NCBI RefSeq assembly: GCF_000737325.1
Contig: NZ_CP011125.1
Span: forward strand, 8,246,001-8,310,000
Reading direction: 5' to 3'
DNA length: 64,000 nucleotides
Origin: Sandaracinus amylolyticus
Lineage (GTDB): Bacteria; Myxococcota_A; Polyangia; Polyangiales; Sandaracinaceae
Below, one piece after another: positions 43,725 to 51,972 of the stretch (within the stretch, counting starts at the first letter, position 1; each line of letters opens with the position of its first letter). The position numbers and the translations under genes are program-made. The notes beneath the pieces are model-generated. The model had not been told where the DNA came from. It saw only the letters and a program-made list of their open reading frames with translations, and did not search any database.

Positions 43725-44316
43725 CCCCTGCGCGCTGCCCCACGTCGGCGCGCAGGAGGGTCGGTCGTTTCACGCTCCGGTCGCTCGGCTCGAACCGCTC
43801 GGTCTCGAGGTCATGAAGGCGGTCCCATGACCCTGAAAATCGGGTGGTCCCATGACCCTGAAAATCAGGGGCACGCCCCTCGCGGGTCGGTCCCATGACC
43901 CTGAAAACCAGGTGGTCCCTTCAGGCTGGAAATCGCGCCCGAAGGTGGTCCCTTCAGGCTGAACACCGGCAGTGAGTGCTTTCCGAGAGGGCCGCGCCTG
44001 GGCTGAGCCGGGCGTCTTGGTCGAGCCGGCCCGCCCGACGGCCTTAGTCCAAGAGCACCCCGCTACCGACCGAAGCTTTGTGAGGGGGGCTCGATCGGAA
44101 GACCGCGCCACCCTCCTCCGCGACGACGGATCCGGAGATTGGCGCGTCCTTCTCAAGGGCAAGGAGTGTCGGATTCAGATCCGGCACTGGATGCCCCAAG
44201 GTGCTCGCGTCGCGGTCGGTGGCGAACCAGGGTGGATCGTCTAAGGCAGGTCTGGCGCTCGTCGCCGCGGCCGCGCGCGGCACCTGCTGGTGATGAACGA
44301 ACAGAAGTGTCGGGTA

Positions 44317-44383
44317 GCCCGGGCTGATCGCTCAGCCCGGGCCCCCACCAGAACCGGACAAGGAGATTTCCACCATCCGGCTC
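44317..44383 (-). ncRNA. Group II intron domains V and VI
   Basis: On the minus strand, GAGCCGGATGGTGGAAAT then CTCCTTGTCCGGTTC (44383-44351) folds as the domain V hairpin with the GAGCCG/CGGTTC base. It is followed by GCCCGGGCTGA-GCGA-TCAGCCCGGGC (44342-44317), a perfect 11-bp stem with a GNRA tetraloop in the domain VI position. Domain V contains the catalytic metal site of the ribozyme. The bulged adenosine of domain VI is not evident, as reported for some class C introns. Confidence 0.7.
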
Positions 44384-45163
44384 TTCCGCCGAGGTCGTCT
44401 CACTAAGCCGTGAGCCAGATTTGAACACGAATGTCGCTCGCGGCAACGGGAGGCGATTCAACAGCTGGTCGAAGCGCGCCCATGTCATTCGCGATCGTTG
44501 ACTTCGACGGTCGAGCCACTTGTGCCAGACGCGTCGCGTCCATTGAAGTAGCCGCGCCAAGCTGGCCAGGTTGCCATTCACGCCGAAGTAGTTGATGTGC
44601 CCATTCAGTCTGCGACAAAGCGCCTTGTGCTGCGCCTCGACAGGGAGATGTCGGTGGCTCCGACACCACTCCGCCACGGACACGAATGCCCGTGATAGGC
44701 GCGCACGGCGCGTCTTCATCCCGAGCGCCCACGCTCCCGTGTGGGATCGACGCCAGAACAGCGTGAACCCGAGGAAGTCAAAGGTGCTCGCTCCCTTTCG
44801 ATCGTCCGTATTGCGCGGCGGCTTCTCGAAGGGAAATAGGCGCGTCTTGTCGGGATGGAGCCGGAGTCCAAACTTCTGCATCCGCTGCTCGATCACCTTC
44901 ATCACGCGCTCGGCGTCGTCCTTCCGCTCGAAGCAGATGACGAAGTCATCTGCATAGCGATTGAGCGTCGCGCGACCGCGCAGTCGAGGCTTCACTTCCG
45001 CCTCGAACCACGCGTCGAGCACGTGATGCAGATAGATGTTGCCGAGCAGCGGCGACAGGATCGAGCCCTGCGCCGTTCCCTCGTCCGGCTCGGAGTATTC
45101 CGCGCCGTCGAGCACGCCCACGTGAAGACACTTTCCGACGAGCCGCGTCAGCGACTCGTCGCC

Positions 45164-45389
45164 GATCGTTCAGGGCGCGCTACGCGAGTTGCTGGAGGCG
45201 ATCCACGAGCAGGACTTCTTGCCCTGTTCGTATGGCTTCCGGCCGGGGCGCAGCGCGCACCATGCGCTGCGTGAGCTGAATCGGATCCTGTGGACCGGCG
45301 AGGCGGCTTGGGTGCTGGAAGCAGACATCGAGTCCTTCTTCGACAGCATCGATCGCGAGATGCTGAAGGAGATGCTCCGGCGCCGGATC
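45164..45389. other. Inverted 226-bp segment within the RT gene, bounded by GATC
   Basis: GATC occurs exactly at both breakpoints (45164-45167 and 45386-45389). Flipping the bases between them joins EDKI to VQGALRELLEAIHEQDF and RRRI to GDESLTRLVGKC without frame change, restoring a normal group II RT order. This is either a biological inversion or an artefact of ligating GATC ends. Confidence 0.85.
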
Positions 45390-46360
45390 TTGTCCTCGAT
45401 ACACGAGATACCGATCGCGCGCGTCTTGCCCGGCGCTTTCGGATTGTGGACGCGACGGATCGGTTGGTGACGGTACAGCTTCGTCTTCAACCTCCCGTGC
45501 AGGTCCTGGATCCGCGTATCCAGTTCCTTCGCGTACGCATCCTTGGTAACGCCATCGACGCCGATCGCCACGTCCTTGCGGATTCGCTCGAACGCGCGAT
45601 GCAGCGCAGCTTCATCGATCAATGGGCCAGCGTGCGGAACTGCAATTGAGGATCTCGCTCTGCCAGCTCCGCTACCTTCCGAAGTCCGGGTGACATGTGA
45701 TTCGCCGCCGTCGGTGCGTCGGCCATGGTTCCCTCCGAAAGCTCGTCCTCGACACGGACCGCCTTCGCTCCATCCGGTCCAGCTTGCCTCGCTGTTCCCC
45801 GACGTCGTCGCTACTACGCAGTCCTCCGACTCCCGCGTATCCTTCGGCCTCGGCTGTGGTCTCCCTCGCCTTCGGCCTACCGCTGCGCGTGTCCGCTGGT
45901 TTGTTAATCGCGATGGATCTCGCCGACACCGACGATCGTCGCGGAGAGCTCGGGGCTCTCGCCGGGATTGGTCACCGGGTCCCTTCGCACCGGCATGGTT
46001 GCGCGCGGGGAGCGCGGGTCTCCCAGGTCACTGGGCCGGCCTCTTTCGTCACGCCGTGGTCTCTCACACTCCGCCGGGTGTGTCGTCTCCTCGCCCAATC
46101 GCGGATCGGACACCGTCGCCTTCAGGTCGGGTGAAACCCTGGGCACCCGGAATCGCCCCATTTCGGCGCTGACTCCACGGCTCGAACGCTCGCGTACCTA
46201 CGCATCGCCCGACGCGTTACCGCGTCGATCGCAAGGCTCGCTTCCCGGTCGTCGGGCTCGACGTTCCGAGGCGGGATTCGCACCCGCTGGACGACGCTTC
46301 CGACTTTCAGTTGCTCATCGCGAAGCTCCTTCCTGTCGGACCAGTGCTGAATGGTCGCAC

Positions 46361-46374
46361 CACCCGCACGGGTG
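46361..46374. terminator. Hairpin abutting the intron 5' end
   Basis: CACCCG-CA-CGGGTG, a 6-bp stem with a 2-base loop, ends exactly where the intron begins. It is the presumed class C intron target and may be a decayed terminator. A similar hairpin occurs at 56759-56772, and a longer one at 53341-53364. Confidence 0.5.
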
Positions 46375-46443
46375 ATTCGCCTGCGGTCTGCTCCACGCGA
46401 TCGTACCGAGCAGCACGACGCCTACCAACGCGTGGAGGGACAG

Positions 46444-47184
46444 ATGGAGAACAGACTGGAGCAGTACTTCTGCGAAGCGGTCCGCACGGACACCGCGTAT
46501 TTCGGCGAACCCGATCCGGCAGACACGTGGGAACTCGGCGATTACGGCCTCTGGGACGGGAAAGTCCTGCGATACGCAGGAAATCTCCGTGACCTCCCCG
46601 ACATGCCGGCTGTCGAGGAGGATGGCTCGGGTCCGAGTGTCGATAACTTCCTCATGTCCCACGAGGCCCGGTCGGAGAGTTTCGAGGCGGGAATGAAATT
46701 CGTAATGCCAACCGGAGAGGTGAGTCTCGCGGTCAATGCCGGAGTGAAGATCGCGTTCCGCAGAAGCAACCAGTTCTGGATGTATCTCTCGGGCCGCCAA
46801 ACATTCCGAATGGAAAACACCGCTGAGATCATGGATGAGCTCGTTCGGCGCGCGAAGCTGTCGAACGAGGACGCGAAGTGGTGGAACCACGGGCGGTACC
46901 GGGTAGTCACGACGGTAGTCCGTACGAAGCAGCTCGCTATGATCATGTCTCGCGCCGACCACTCGTCGTTTTCCATCGAGGTGGACGGAAAGGGCAAGGC
47001 GGCCGACATCGATTGGAACGCCGCGACGAAGTTCAGCTGGACGCGAGAGAGTGGTGGCCTGATCAAATGGCCGAAGATGGATGAGCAGGCGGGCAAGTTC
47101 TATACGCCCCTCTACAAGCTCTCCCACGTTTCGCTCGAACCCACGTGGAAGGGCTGGCAGGCGACCGGAGGCGTCGGTCAGTAG
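46444..47184 (+). CDS. Hypothetical protein in the accessory island
   Basis: 246 residues. ATG 46444 follows GAGGGAC. It lacks a signal peptide and membrane segments. The N-terminus (MENRLEQYFCEAVRTDTAYFG) is followed by LGDYGLWDGKVLRYAGNLRDL, a strand-rich centre (EVSLAVNAGVKIAFRRSNQFWMYLSGRQTFRMENTAEIMDELV) and VVTTVVRTKQLAMIMSRADHSSFSIEVDGKGK. The look is of a soluble alpha/beta or beta-sandwich domain, but I do not recognise the family. GC is lower than in core genes. It is convergent with the metallo-beta-lactamase operon and sits 84 bases from the intron. A defence role is possible only by neighbourhood. Confidence 0.7.
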   Translation: MENRLEQYFCEAVRTDTAYFGEPDPADTWELGDYGLWDGKVLRYAGNLRDLPDMPAVEEDGSGPSVDNFLMSHEARSESFEAGMKFVMPTGEVSLAVNAGVKIAFRRSNQFWMYLSGRQTFRMENTAEIMDELVRRAKLSNEDAKWWNHGRYRVVTTVVRTKQLAMIMSRADHSSFSIEVDGKGKAADIDWNAATKFSWTRESGGLIKWPKMDEQAGKFYTPLYKLSHVSLEPTWKGWQATGGVGQ

Positions 47185-47631
47185 CGCTGGGGCTCGGGGT
47201 ACGACCGAAGACACACGCGGCGGGATCGTCTTCGGTCGTCGGTCCGAGCCGTCGCCCGAACTACCGCCGTGTACTGAGTTCGCGTATGCGCGCGTTCGAG
47301 TTCCTCAAGCGCCCGCGGCGATTGCCTCACGCATCGCGAGCGCGCCGTCCGCATCCTCTCGCTCGGCGGTTCGGAGCGCGCCGCCGACCTCGCCGATCGC
47401 GGGGGCCCGCCGCAGCTCACGCCGTCGGCTTGTGTGGAGTCGCAAGAGTTTCGCGACGCGCGCGTCCTCGTCAACGTTCAGGTGCCGTTCAAGTGCCACT
47501 CCACACAGGATCAAGCTCGCGCACAGAGCACGATCCTGGCGCAGTGCCGGCCTCATCGCCACGAAGGCGACTGCGACTGACGAACGGCGGCATGGCGCAA
47601 GTAGGCAACGGCGAAGCCTCGCGATGAGCGC
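47185..47631. other. Intergenic stretch without a supported gene
   Basis: Short frames exist on both strands, but none has a start signal and recognisable protein. The minus-strand reading around 47305-47562 (RLHTSRRRELRRAPAIGEVG) looks faintly coding and could be a decayed remnant. Confidence 0.4.
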
Positions 47632-48501
47632 TCACGCCGGCGTCCATTTCCGCGTCTTCATGCCGAGGATTCCACCGGTCGTGGCAAGCGAGCCGTGGAC
47701 GGCAGTGCAGAAGGTACTACAACCCTGTTGCTTCAGGAGTGCAACCGTGTTCGCTCCAGGGTGGCCGTATTGATTGTTGCGGCCGCAGCTGATGTGGACG
47801 TGGCTCGGTCGAATGCGATGCAGCGCATCCTGGGTAAGTCCGTGGTTCGATCCGTGGTGCGGCGCGATAAGAAGGTCGGCACGAAGGCGGCCGCGGAAGA
47901 GGCGGGCCATTGCGTCCCATCGTGTAGCCTCGGTGTCACCGGGAACCAGCACCTTGAACGAGCTCAGCGACAGGCCGGACCGTTCGACCTTCACGACGAG
48001 CGAGCTGTTGTTCGACGTATCCATGTCCTCATGGTGAGGACTGAATGCCTCGAACGCGAAATCATCCGAGAGCTCCGAGAGCACCGGGTCCTGGTCGATG
48101 CGCACCGACACGGCGACCAGCGGAGAACGTGAGGACTTTCGGTCGCGCTGCTCGCCGCGAATGACGCGAAACACAGCTGAGGCTTCCGCGGTCTCCTTGA
48201 AGTACGTCGGGTACATCACCCATGTCGGTTGGTACCTGCGCAGAACCCAGGCGACACCGCGTACATCCGCGTGATCGGCGTCGAAACCCGTCAAGACGAG
48301 CCCTCGGACGCTCAGTCCTTCGACCGCCTTTGCAAGAGCGCGCTTGACGAACTCCTCCCGTCCGCCGCGCGGCGGCACGTGCGTGTCGAAGACAATGGCT
48401 TCGCTCGGTCCTCGGAGGACCCCGAAGTTGCCCTGGCCAACGTCGAAACTAATGAACTCCACTGCGATCAGCTCTAAAGTGGTATTCACCTCAGATATCA
48501 T
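47632..48501 (-). CDS. Metallo-beta-lactamase-fold protein, ComEC-like, first metal His missing
   Basis: 289 residues; last gene of the four-gene operon. The ATG at 48501 overlaps the end of the patatin gene. The fold is indicated by EFISFDVGQGNFGVL (residues 15-29), VFDTHVPPRGG, LVLTGFDADHADVRGV, LVPGDTEATRW and LIAPHHGSNHGLTQDAL, as in ComEC/Rec2-type hydrolases. In the usual HxDxDH metal motif the first His is Gly72 (GFDADH), so metal binding or catalysis may be changed. No signal peptide is seen. The function is probably tied to the conjugation proteins upstream. Confidence 0.82.
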   Translation of the reverse strand: MISEVNTTLELIAVEFISFDVGQGNFGVLRGPSEAIVFDTHVPPRGGREEFVKRALAKAVEGLSVRGLVLTGFDADHADVRGVAWVLRRYQPTWVMYPTYFKETAEASAVFRVIRGEQRDRKSSRSPLVAVSVRIDQDPVLSELSDDFAFEAFSPHHEDMDTSNNSSLVVKVERSGLSLSSFKVLVPGDTEATRWDAMARLFRGRLRADLLIAPHHGSNHGLTQDALHRIRPSHVHISCGRNNQYGHPGANTVALLKQQGCSTFCTAVHGSLATTGGILGMKTRKWTPA

Positions 48502-49714
48502 GCATGTAGTGCATGAGAAGGACTCGGGTAAGCTGCTCGCCCCGGCGCGTGAGGAGCCGAACGTTCTCCTCCGACATGGGCGAGAAGTCAGTCGGATAAT
48601 CAATGACGCACCGGCGCGCGACGAGATCGGGCGGCGCCCACGGCAACCGAGCGTCGTCCTGTCCGAGATACGGCATGACCATCCCCTTTATGCGCCCGTC
48701 CGACGCGTGGCGGTGCAGCCGGTTGCGCGTGTCGTTCTGCACGCGCCGGAACACCGTCTCGAACGCGGCCGTCATTCGCGTGAGCCACCAGTACGGGATC
48801 GATTTGCCCTCCACGACACCCGCTCCGGCGTCGCACGCGATGATATAGTCGGGTCGGGCGATGTGCGCGCTCACGCTCGGGTCTCGATCAGGTTCCATCG
48901 GGGCCGTGCCGAGGTTGTCGTAGACGCCGCCGTCCGTGAGCAGCACGCGCTGGCGTTTCGTCTCGCCGCCTTTCGTCGTTAACTCCATCTCGCAATCGAG
49001 CGCGGGAAGGAACACCGGGTACGCCGCCGACGCAGCGACCCCAAGGCTCACCGGAACGCTCGCGGCCGTGATCGTGCCGTGACGACGCGAACCGACGACG
49101 TCACTTGCGAACCGGAAGGCGGTTCCGGTGCGGAGCTCGGTTGCGTTTATGAAAACGTCGAGGGCGCCGTGTCGGGTTCTTCGCTTCACGTCGCTCATCC
49201 GCGCCTTGCCGAAGATGAGCGCGTCGAGACTCCGCTCGAACGACGTCGTCCTGCTGTGCCAGCGTCGAAGCGGCGGCTGCATCCGGCGCACCCGCCTCGA
49301 GAATCGGCCGGCCACCACTCGCAAGATGTCCGCACCAAGCGCGAGAACGGATGCCGAGAGCGACGTGAAGAAGGACGCGACGAGATCGGTGGGAGACAGG
49401 ACTCGAGACAGGATTGAGCCCGCGAGCCCGCGTCGCAGCACGTTCACCACGCGCGCGTCGAAAGCCTCAAAGTCGTCGTCACTGTACGCGTACATCGCGC
49501 CGATGACGGAGCCCCCGGAGACCGTCGAAAGCACGCGAACCTGTTCCAGGATCCCTCGATCGTGCAGCGCGCGAAGGCACCCCAGGTGGAAAGCCATCGC
49601 GCGGGCGCCGCCGCCCGACAGAGCGAGCCCGATCTGCCTTGGAGGGGCTGGGGACACGACGACGGTGCCGCTCTCCGCTGTCGGGTCCTGCGCGGGTCGA
49701 AGTTCGGTTGTCAT
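48491..49714 (-). CDS. Patatin-like phospholipase
   Basis: 407 residues. Patatin hallmarks: glycine loop LALSGGGARAMAFHLGCLRAL (about 30-50), nucleophile Ser69 in STVSGGSVIGA and the Asp of the dyad in LLTDGGVYDNLG (about 280). A hydrophobic insert (SFFTSLSASVLALGADILRVV) may contact membranes. Patatin-like enzymes serve as membrane-degrading effectors in CBASS (CapV) and other defence systems. Here the start overlaps the stop of the E2-E1-JAB gene by 4 bases, making it a candidate effector of that system. No nucleotide-sensing domain is evident. Confidence 0.9.
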   Translation of the reverse strand: MTTELRPAQDPTAESGTVVVSPAPPRQIGLALSGGGARAMAFHLGCLRALHDRGILEQVRVLSTVSGGSVIGAMYAYSDDDFEAFDARVVNVLRRGLAGSILSRVLSPTDLVASFFTSLSASVLALGADILRVVAGRFSRRVRRMQPPLRRWHSRTTSFERSLDALIFGKARMSDVKRRTRHGALDVFINATELRTGTAFRFASDVVGSRRHGTITAASVPVSLGVAASAAYPVFLPALDCEMELTTKGGETKRQRVLLTDGGVYDNLGTAPMEPDRDPSVSAHIARPDYIIACDAGAGVVEGKSIPYWWLTRMTAAFETVFRRVQNDTRNRLHRHASDGRIKGMVMPYLGQDDARLPWAPPDLVARRCVIDYPTDFSPMSEENVRLLTRRGEQLTRVLLMHYMHDI

Positions 49715-51966
49715 GGCACGAAGTCGGCCCGCGAAAAAAGGTATGCCCCGTGACTTGCGGGACGGCCCGCGGACGTGCCCAGGATTACGAGGAGCGCTTT
49801 CTGCGTTCTCGTGCCCGCGAGGCTCGTGAGACGCGCCATTCCCTCTCGATCCGTGGCGCTCGGAATTGGCTTCGCGTCGGGATGCGTGTGCCACATGCCG
49901 ATGTACTCAACCGATCGGCGCGTGCGGGCGCGTTTCTCGGCGCAAGCGGCAAGGACGCCTTCGACGCCACACTCGAACACATCGGCGCGCGCGCGGCTGT
50001 CAGGCGGCGGTCCGAGAATCTCATCAACCCAGATGACGCGGCACGCGTCATTTCTCTCGCCGAAGAGGATGCCTCCGGTCTCGATACTCGGTCCGTGGAC
50101 GCGTGCCGATCGCACGGTCCACCCTGCGAGTTCACGCCAAGCTCCGGCCGCGATACGGATCTGGTACCCGGATACCGCATCATCGCAGATGACATCGGCC
50201 GGCCAGACAACGCAGGCGTGGCGAACGCAGCCCGGTGGGGACCGCACGTGGGGCTGCGCGATGAAGTGGGCGCAGGCGGTCGCGTCAGGCGCAGGGTCGG
50301 ACAAGCTCACTGCGGCGAGGTTCAGACCGGTTGCGGCGAGCCCGACGAGGTCTGCCGCCGAGCCCCGGAACGTGCTCGCGGAGCATCCGGGCTCGGGCTG
50401 GAAAACCGGCGCGCGCACGACCGGCCAGAACGCATCGGCGAAATCACGGAGCTCACGACGAGCGCACGCGGCGAGCTTCGCTCGGCGCGCGACGTCTCCT
50501 GCGGCTCCAGTGTGCTCGGCTCGCGCGATCGTCAGGAGCGCGCGCTCCGCCCCGCCATCCACCACGAGGTTCACCAGGGGTACGCGGCGTACCGATGCTG
50601 CGCGGCGCAGCTCCACCTTCTCGAGCACCGCGAGGCTGGCGCTGGCGTCAACGACTACGTCGGTTCCGTCGGTCCAGTCATCACAATCGAGCGGGTCGAC
50701 CAAGAGTTCCGCGCGGTGCGGTTCCACCACGATCGACGGGTCAATCCGCGCCACGCGCGCCGCGACGAGCTCCGCTTTGTGGCGCCCGATATCGAGATCC
50801 TCAAAGGGCTGGCGAACGAGAACTCCCGGCGCGACCGTTGACCGGTCACGGAGCACGAGTCGGCGAACGCCAGCTCGTGCGAGCAACTCCGCGATGTGAC
50901 CTCCGAGCGCGCCGCAGCCCCAGACCGCGACCGCCTTGCCGGCAAAGTAGTTCATCGGCGCGTGCTCATCGCGCCGGCGGGTCACTGCGGGCCGCGCCTC
51001 TCGGACAGTCGCCCACTCGATCTTCGCCTCAGCGGCCCAGGACGCGACGCTCTGAAGCAGTGCGTCCTCGATCTCGCGAAAAGCGGGATCGTCAAGCGCT
51101 GCCACCTCGAGAAGCGCCCGGAGCTTGTCAGCGAATGCCGCGTCGACACGCCACGCAGCAACGTGCTGCTCGAGTTGACGCGCGCCGCTGACGCCCCGCA
51201 TGGGCGTGCCGACGATGACGTAGAGTGGAGTCCCGTAAGCGTTGCGCGTAGCCGCGGTGAACAGCGGGCGAAATCGCGCGGTAACGCCACGCGCTTCAAG
51301 CAGTCCGAAGAGATCCGAGACCTTCGCGGGGTACTCATACGGCATCGACGTATCGAGCAGGATGGCGGCGCCGGCTTGCAGCCCGCTCGCAGGGGTTTCC
51401 TCAAGCGAGCACCAGCCGACCAGGTCGACCCGCGCCTCGTGAACGACGTTCACCTGCGCGAGGCCGATCCACGGCGCGCCGTTCGGCGCGGGTGTATCGA
51501 TCCGCGGAATCACGGTGATGCCCGACCGCTGGTACGCGACCGGCGGGTGGAGCGGAGCGCCTTCGGGCTCGAACTCGCCGCGCGCCCCATGCGAAAGCCA
51601 ATCCACAAGCCGCGTAAGGAACCCGAACATGCCATCGCGCGGAGACCACTCGCTCTCGGTCGATTGGTAGAGGCAGAGCGAGCGCTTCCACTGAACGTGC
51701 CCGAATCCGGCGAAGCGATCGTGGGCTGCACACACGCTGGGTGGCACGAACGGGAAATCGTCCGGGATCGAGATCGTGAACCGTTCTCGATTCCGGATCG
51801 GCAGCCCCCCGGCCCGGCGCTCGAACCCGCCGCACCAAACGGCGAGATCCACGCACAGCGTGCGCGGATCCGGAACCCAGCTCCGGCGGACGCGGAACCG
51901 GCCGTTCGAGGCGTCCTCGATATCGCGGAGCTGCTGGAGCGCCTCGTCGTGCGGCTGAAGCCCCAT
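49711..51966 (-). CDS. E2-like/E1-like/JAB triple-domain ubiquitin-like conjugation protein
   Basis: 751 residues. Residues 1-145 are E2-like: PDDFPFVPPSV, then catalytic Cys98 in RSLCLYQSTESEWSP and the EGAPLHPPVAY tail. Residues 150-330 are of unknown fold. Residues about 338-570 are an E1/ThiF-like adenylation domain with VAVWGCGALGGHIAELLARAG (GCGALGG 350-356), RDRS, DVVVDASAS and a candidate catalytic Cys528 in EPGCSASTF. Residues about 600-750 are a JAB/MPN peptidase with a complete JAMM motif: Glu629, His693, His695, Ser703 and Asp706. CBASS Cap2 and Cap3 split these functions into two proteins. It lies 6 bases after the first metallo-beta-lactamase gene and overlaps the patatin gene. 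Confidence 0.9.
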   Translation of the reverse strand: MGLQPHDEALQQLRDIEDASNGRFRVRRSWVPDPRTLCVDLAVWCGGFERRAGGLPIRNRERFTISIPDDFPFVPPSVCAAHDRFAGFGHVQWKRSLCLYQSTESEWSPRDGMFGFLTRLVDWLSHGARGEFEPEGAPLHPPVAYQRSGITVIPRIDTPAPNGAPWIGLAQVNVVHEARVDLVGWCSLEETPASGLQAGAAILLDTSMPYEYPAKVSDLFGLLEARGVTARFRPLFTAATRNAYGTPLYVIVGTPMRGVSGARQLEQHVAAWRVDAAFADKLRALLEVAALDDPAFREIEDALLQSVASWAAEAKIEWATVREARPAVTRRRDEHAPMNYFAGKAVAVWGCGALGGHIAELLARAGVRRLVLRDRSTVAPGVLVRQPFEDLDIGRHKAELVAARVARIDPSIVVEPHRAELLVDPLDCDDWTDGTDVVVDASASLAVLEKVELRRAASVRRVPLVNLVVDGGAERALLTIARAEHTGAAGDVARRAKLAACARRELRDFADAFWPVVRAPVFQPEPGCSASTFRGSAADLVGLAATGLNLAAVSLSDPAPDATACAHFIAQPHVRSPPGCVRHACVVWPADVICDDAVSGYQIRIAAGAWRELAGWTVRSARVHGPSIETGGILFGERNDACRVIWVDEILGPPPDSRARADVFECGVEGVLAACAEKRARTRRSVEYIGMWHTHPDAKPIPSATDREGMARLTSLAGTRTQKALLVILGTSAGRPASHGAYLFSRADFVP

Positions 51967-51972
51967 ACGGTT

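Larger units (their letters stand above)
41185..43971 (-). mobile_element. IS21-family insertion sequence, apparently complete
   Basis: 2,787 bases bounded by TGCCGGT...ACCGGCA ends and flanked on both sides by GTGAGTGC (41177-41184 and 43972-43979), an 8-bp target duplication. As usual for IS21, internal end repeats are present: TTTTCAGGGTCATGGGACC at 41216-41234 and its complement three times at 43821, 43846 and 43889. GGTCCCTTCAGGCTG is at 43914 and 43947, with a related copy at 41195-41209. Both istA and istB look intact, so the element may be active. Confidence 0.92.
41147..44244 (+). pseudogene. Small open frame interrupted by the IS21-family element
   Basis: MDEEDPTKNAVS is read from 41147 up to the duplicated GTGAGTGC (41177-41184). 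Resuming at 43980 after the second copy keeps the same frame (FREGRAWAEPGVLVEPARP) to a stop at 44244. Removing the element and one duplication gives a 100-residue open frame across the junction. Its second half (RVLLKGKECRIQIRHWMPQGARVAVGGEP) looks protein-like, but no family is recognised. The upstream start is not certain, and frames stay open by chance in GC-rich DNA. Confidence 0.4.
44153..45726 (-). pseudogene. Group II intron reverse transcriptase/maturase, disrupted by frameshift and inversion
   Basis: The start is ATG 45726 after GGAGGG. VAELAERDPQLQFRTLAH is followed by an in-frame TGA at about 45619; one base is missing before IDEAALHRAFERIRKDVAIGVDGVT. The next part reaches ISCIEDKI at 45389. 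There the strand switches: 45168-45385 encodes the following RT palm (FLPCSYGFRPGRSAHHAL, ADIESFFDSIDREML) on the plus strand. From 45163 the minus strand continues with GDESLTRLVGKCL, GTAQGSILSPLLGNIY and the catalytic YADDF. The group II maturase-specific part follows (FLGFTLFW, GHINYFGV). The frame runs through domain V to a stop at 44153. Confidence 0.88.
44307..46360 (-). mobile_element. Group II intron (bacterial class C-like), damaged
   Basis: On the minus strand the element begins GTGCGACC at 46360, a group II 5' end. This directly follows the hairpin CACCCG-TG-CGGGTG (46374-46361), as class C introns insert after terminator-like stems. The reverse-transcriptase frame starts at 45726, and domains V and VI lie at 44383-44317. 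The 3' end is estimated near 44307. Roughly 630 bases upstream of the RT start would hold domains I-III. Mobility is doubtful because the RT gene is broken. Confidence 0.75.

Noticed and set aside
45180-45404. Minus-strand open frame across the inverted RT segment
   Set aside because: The real coding information there is on the plus strand because of the inversion.
47185-47631. Candidate small gene between the hypothetical gene and the MBL operon
   Set aside because: No ribosome site, competing frames on both strands, no recognisable family.
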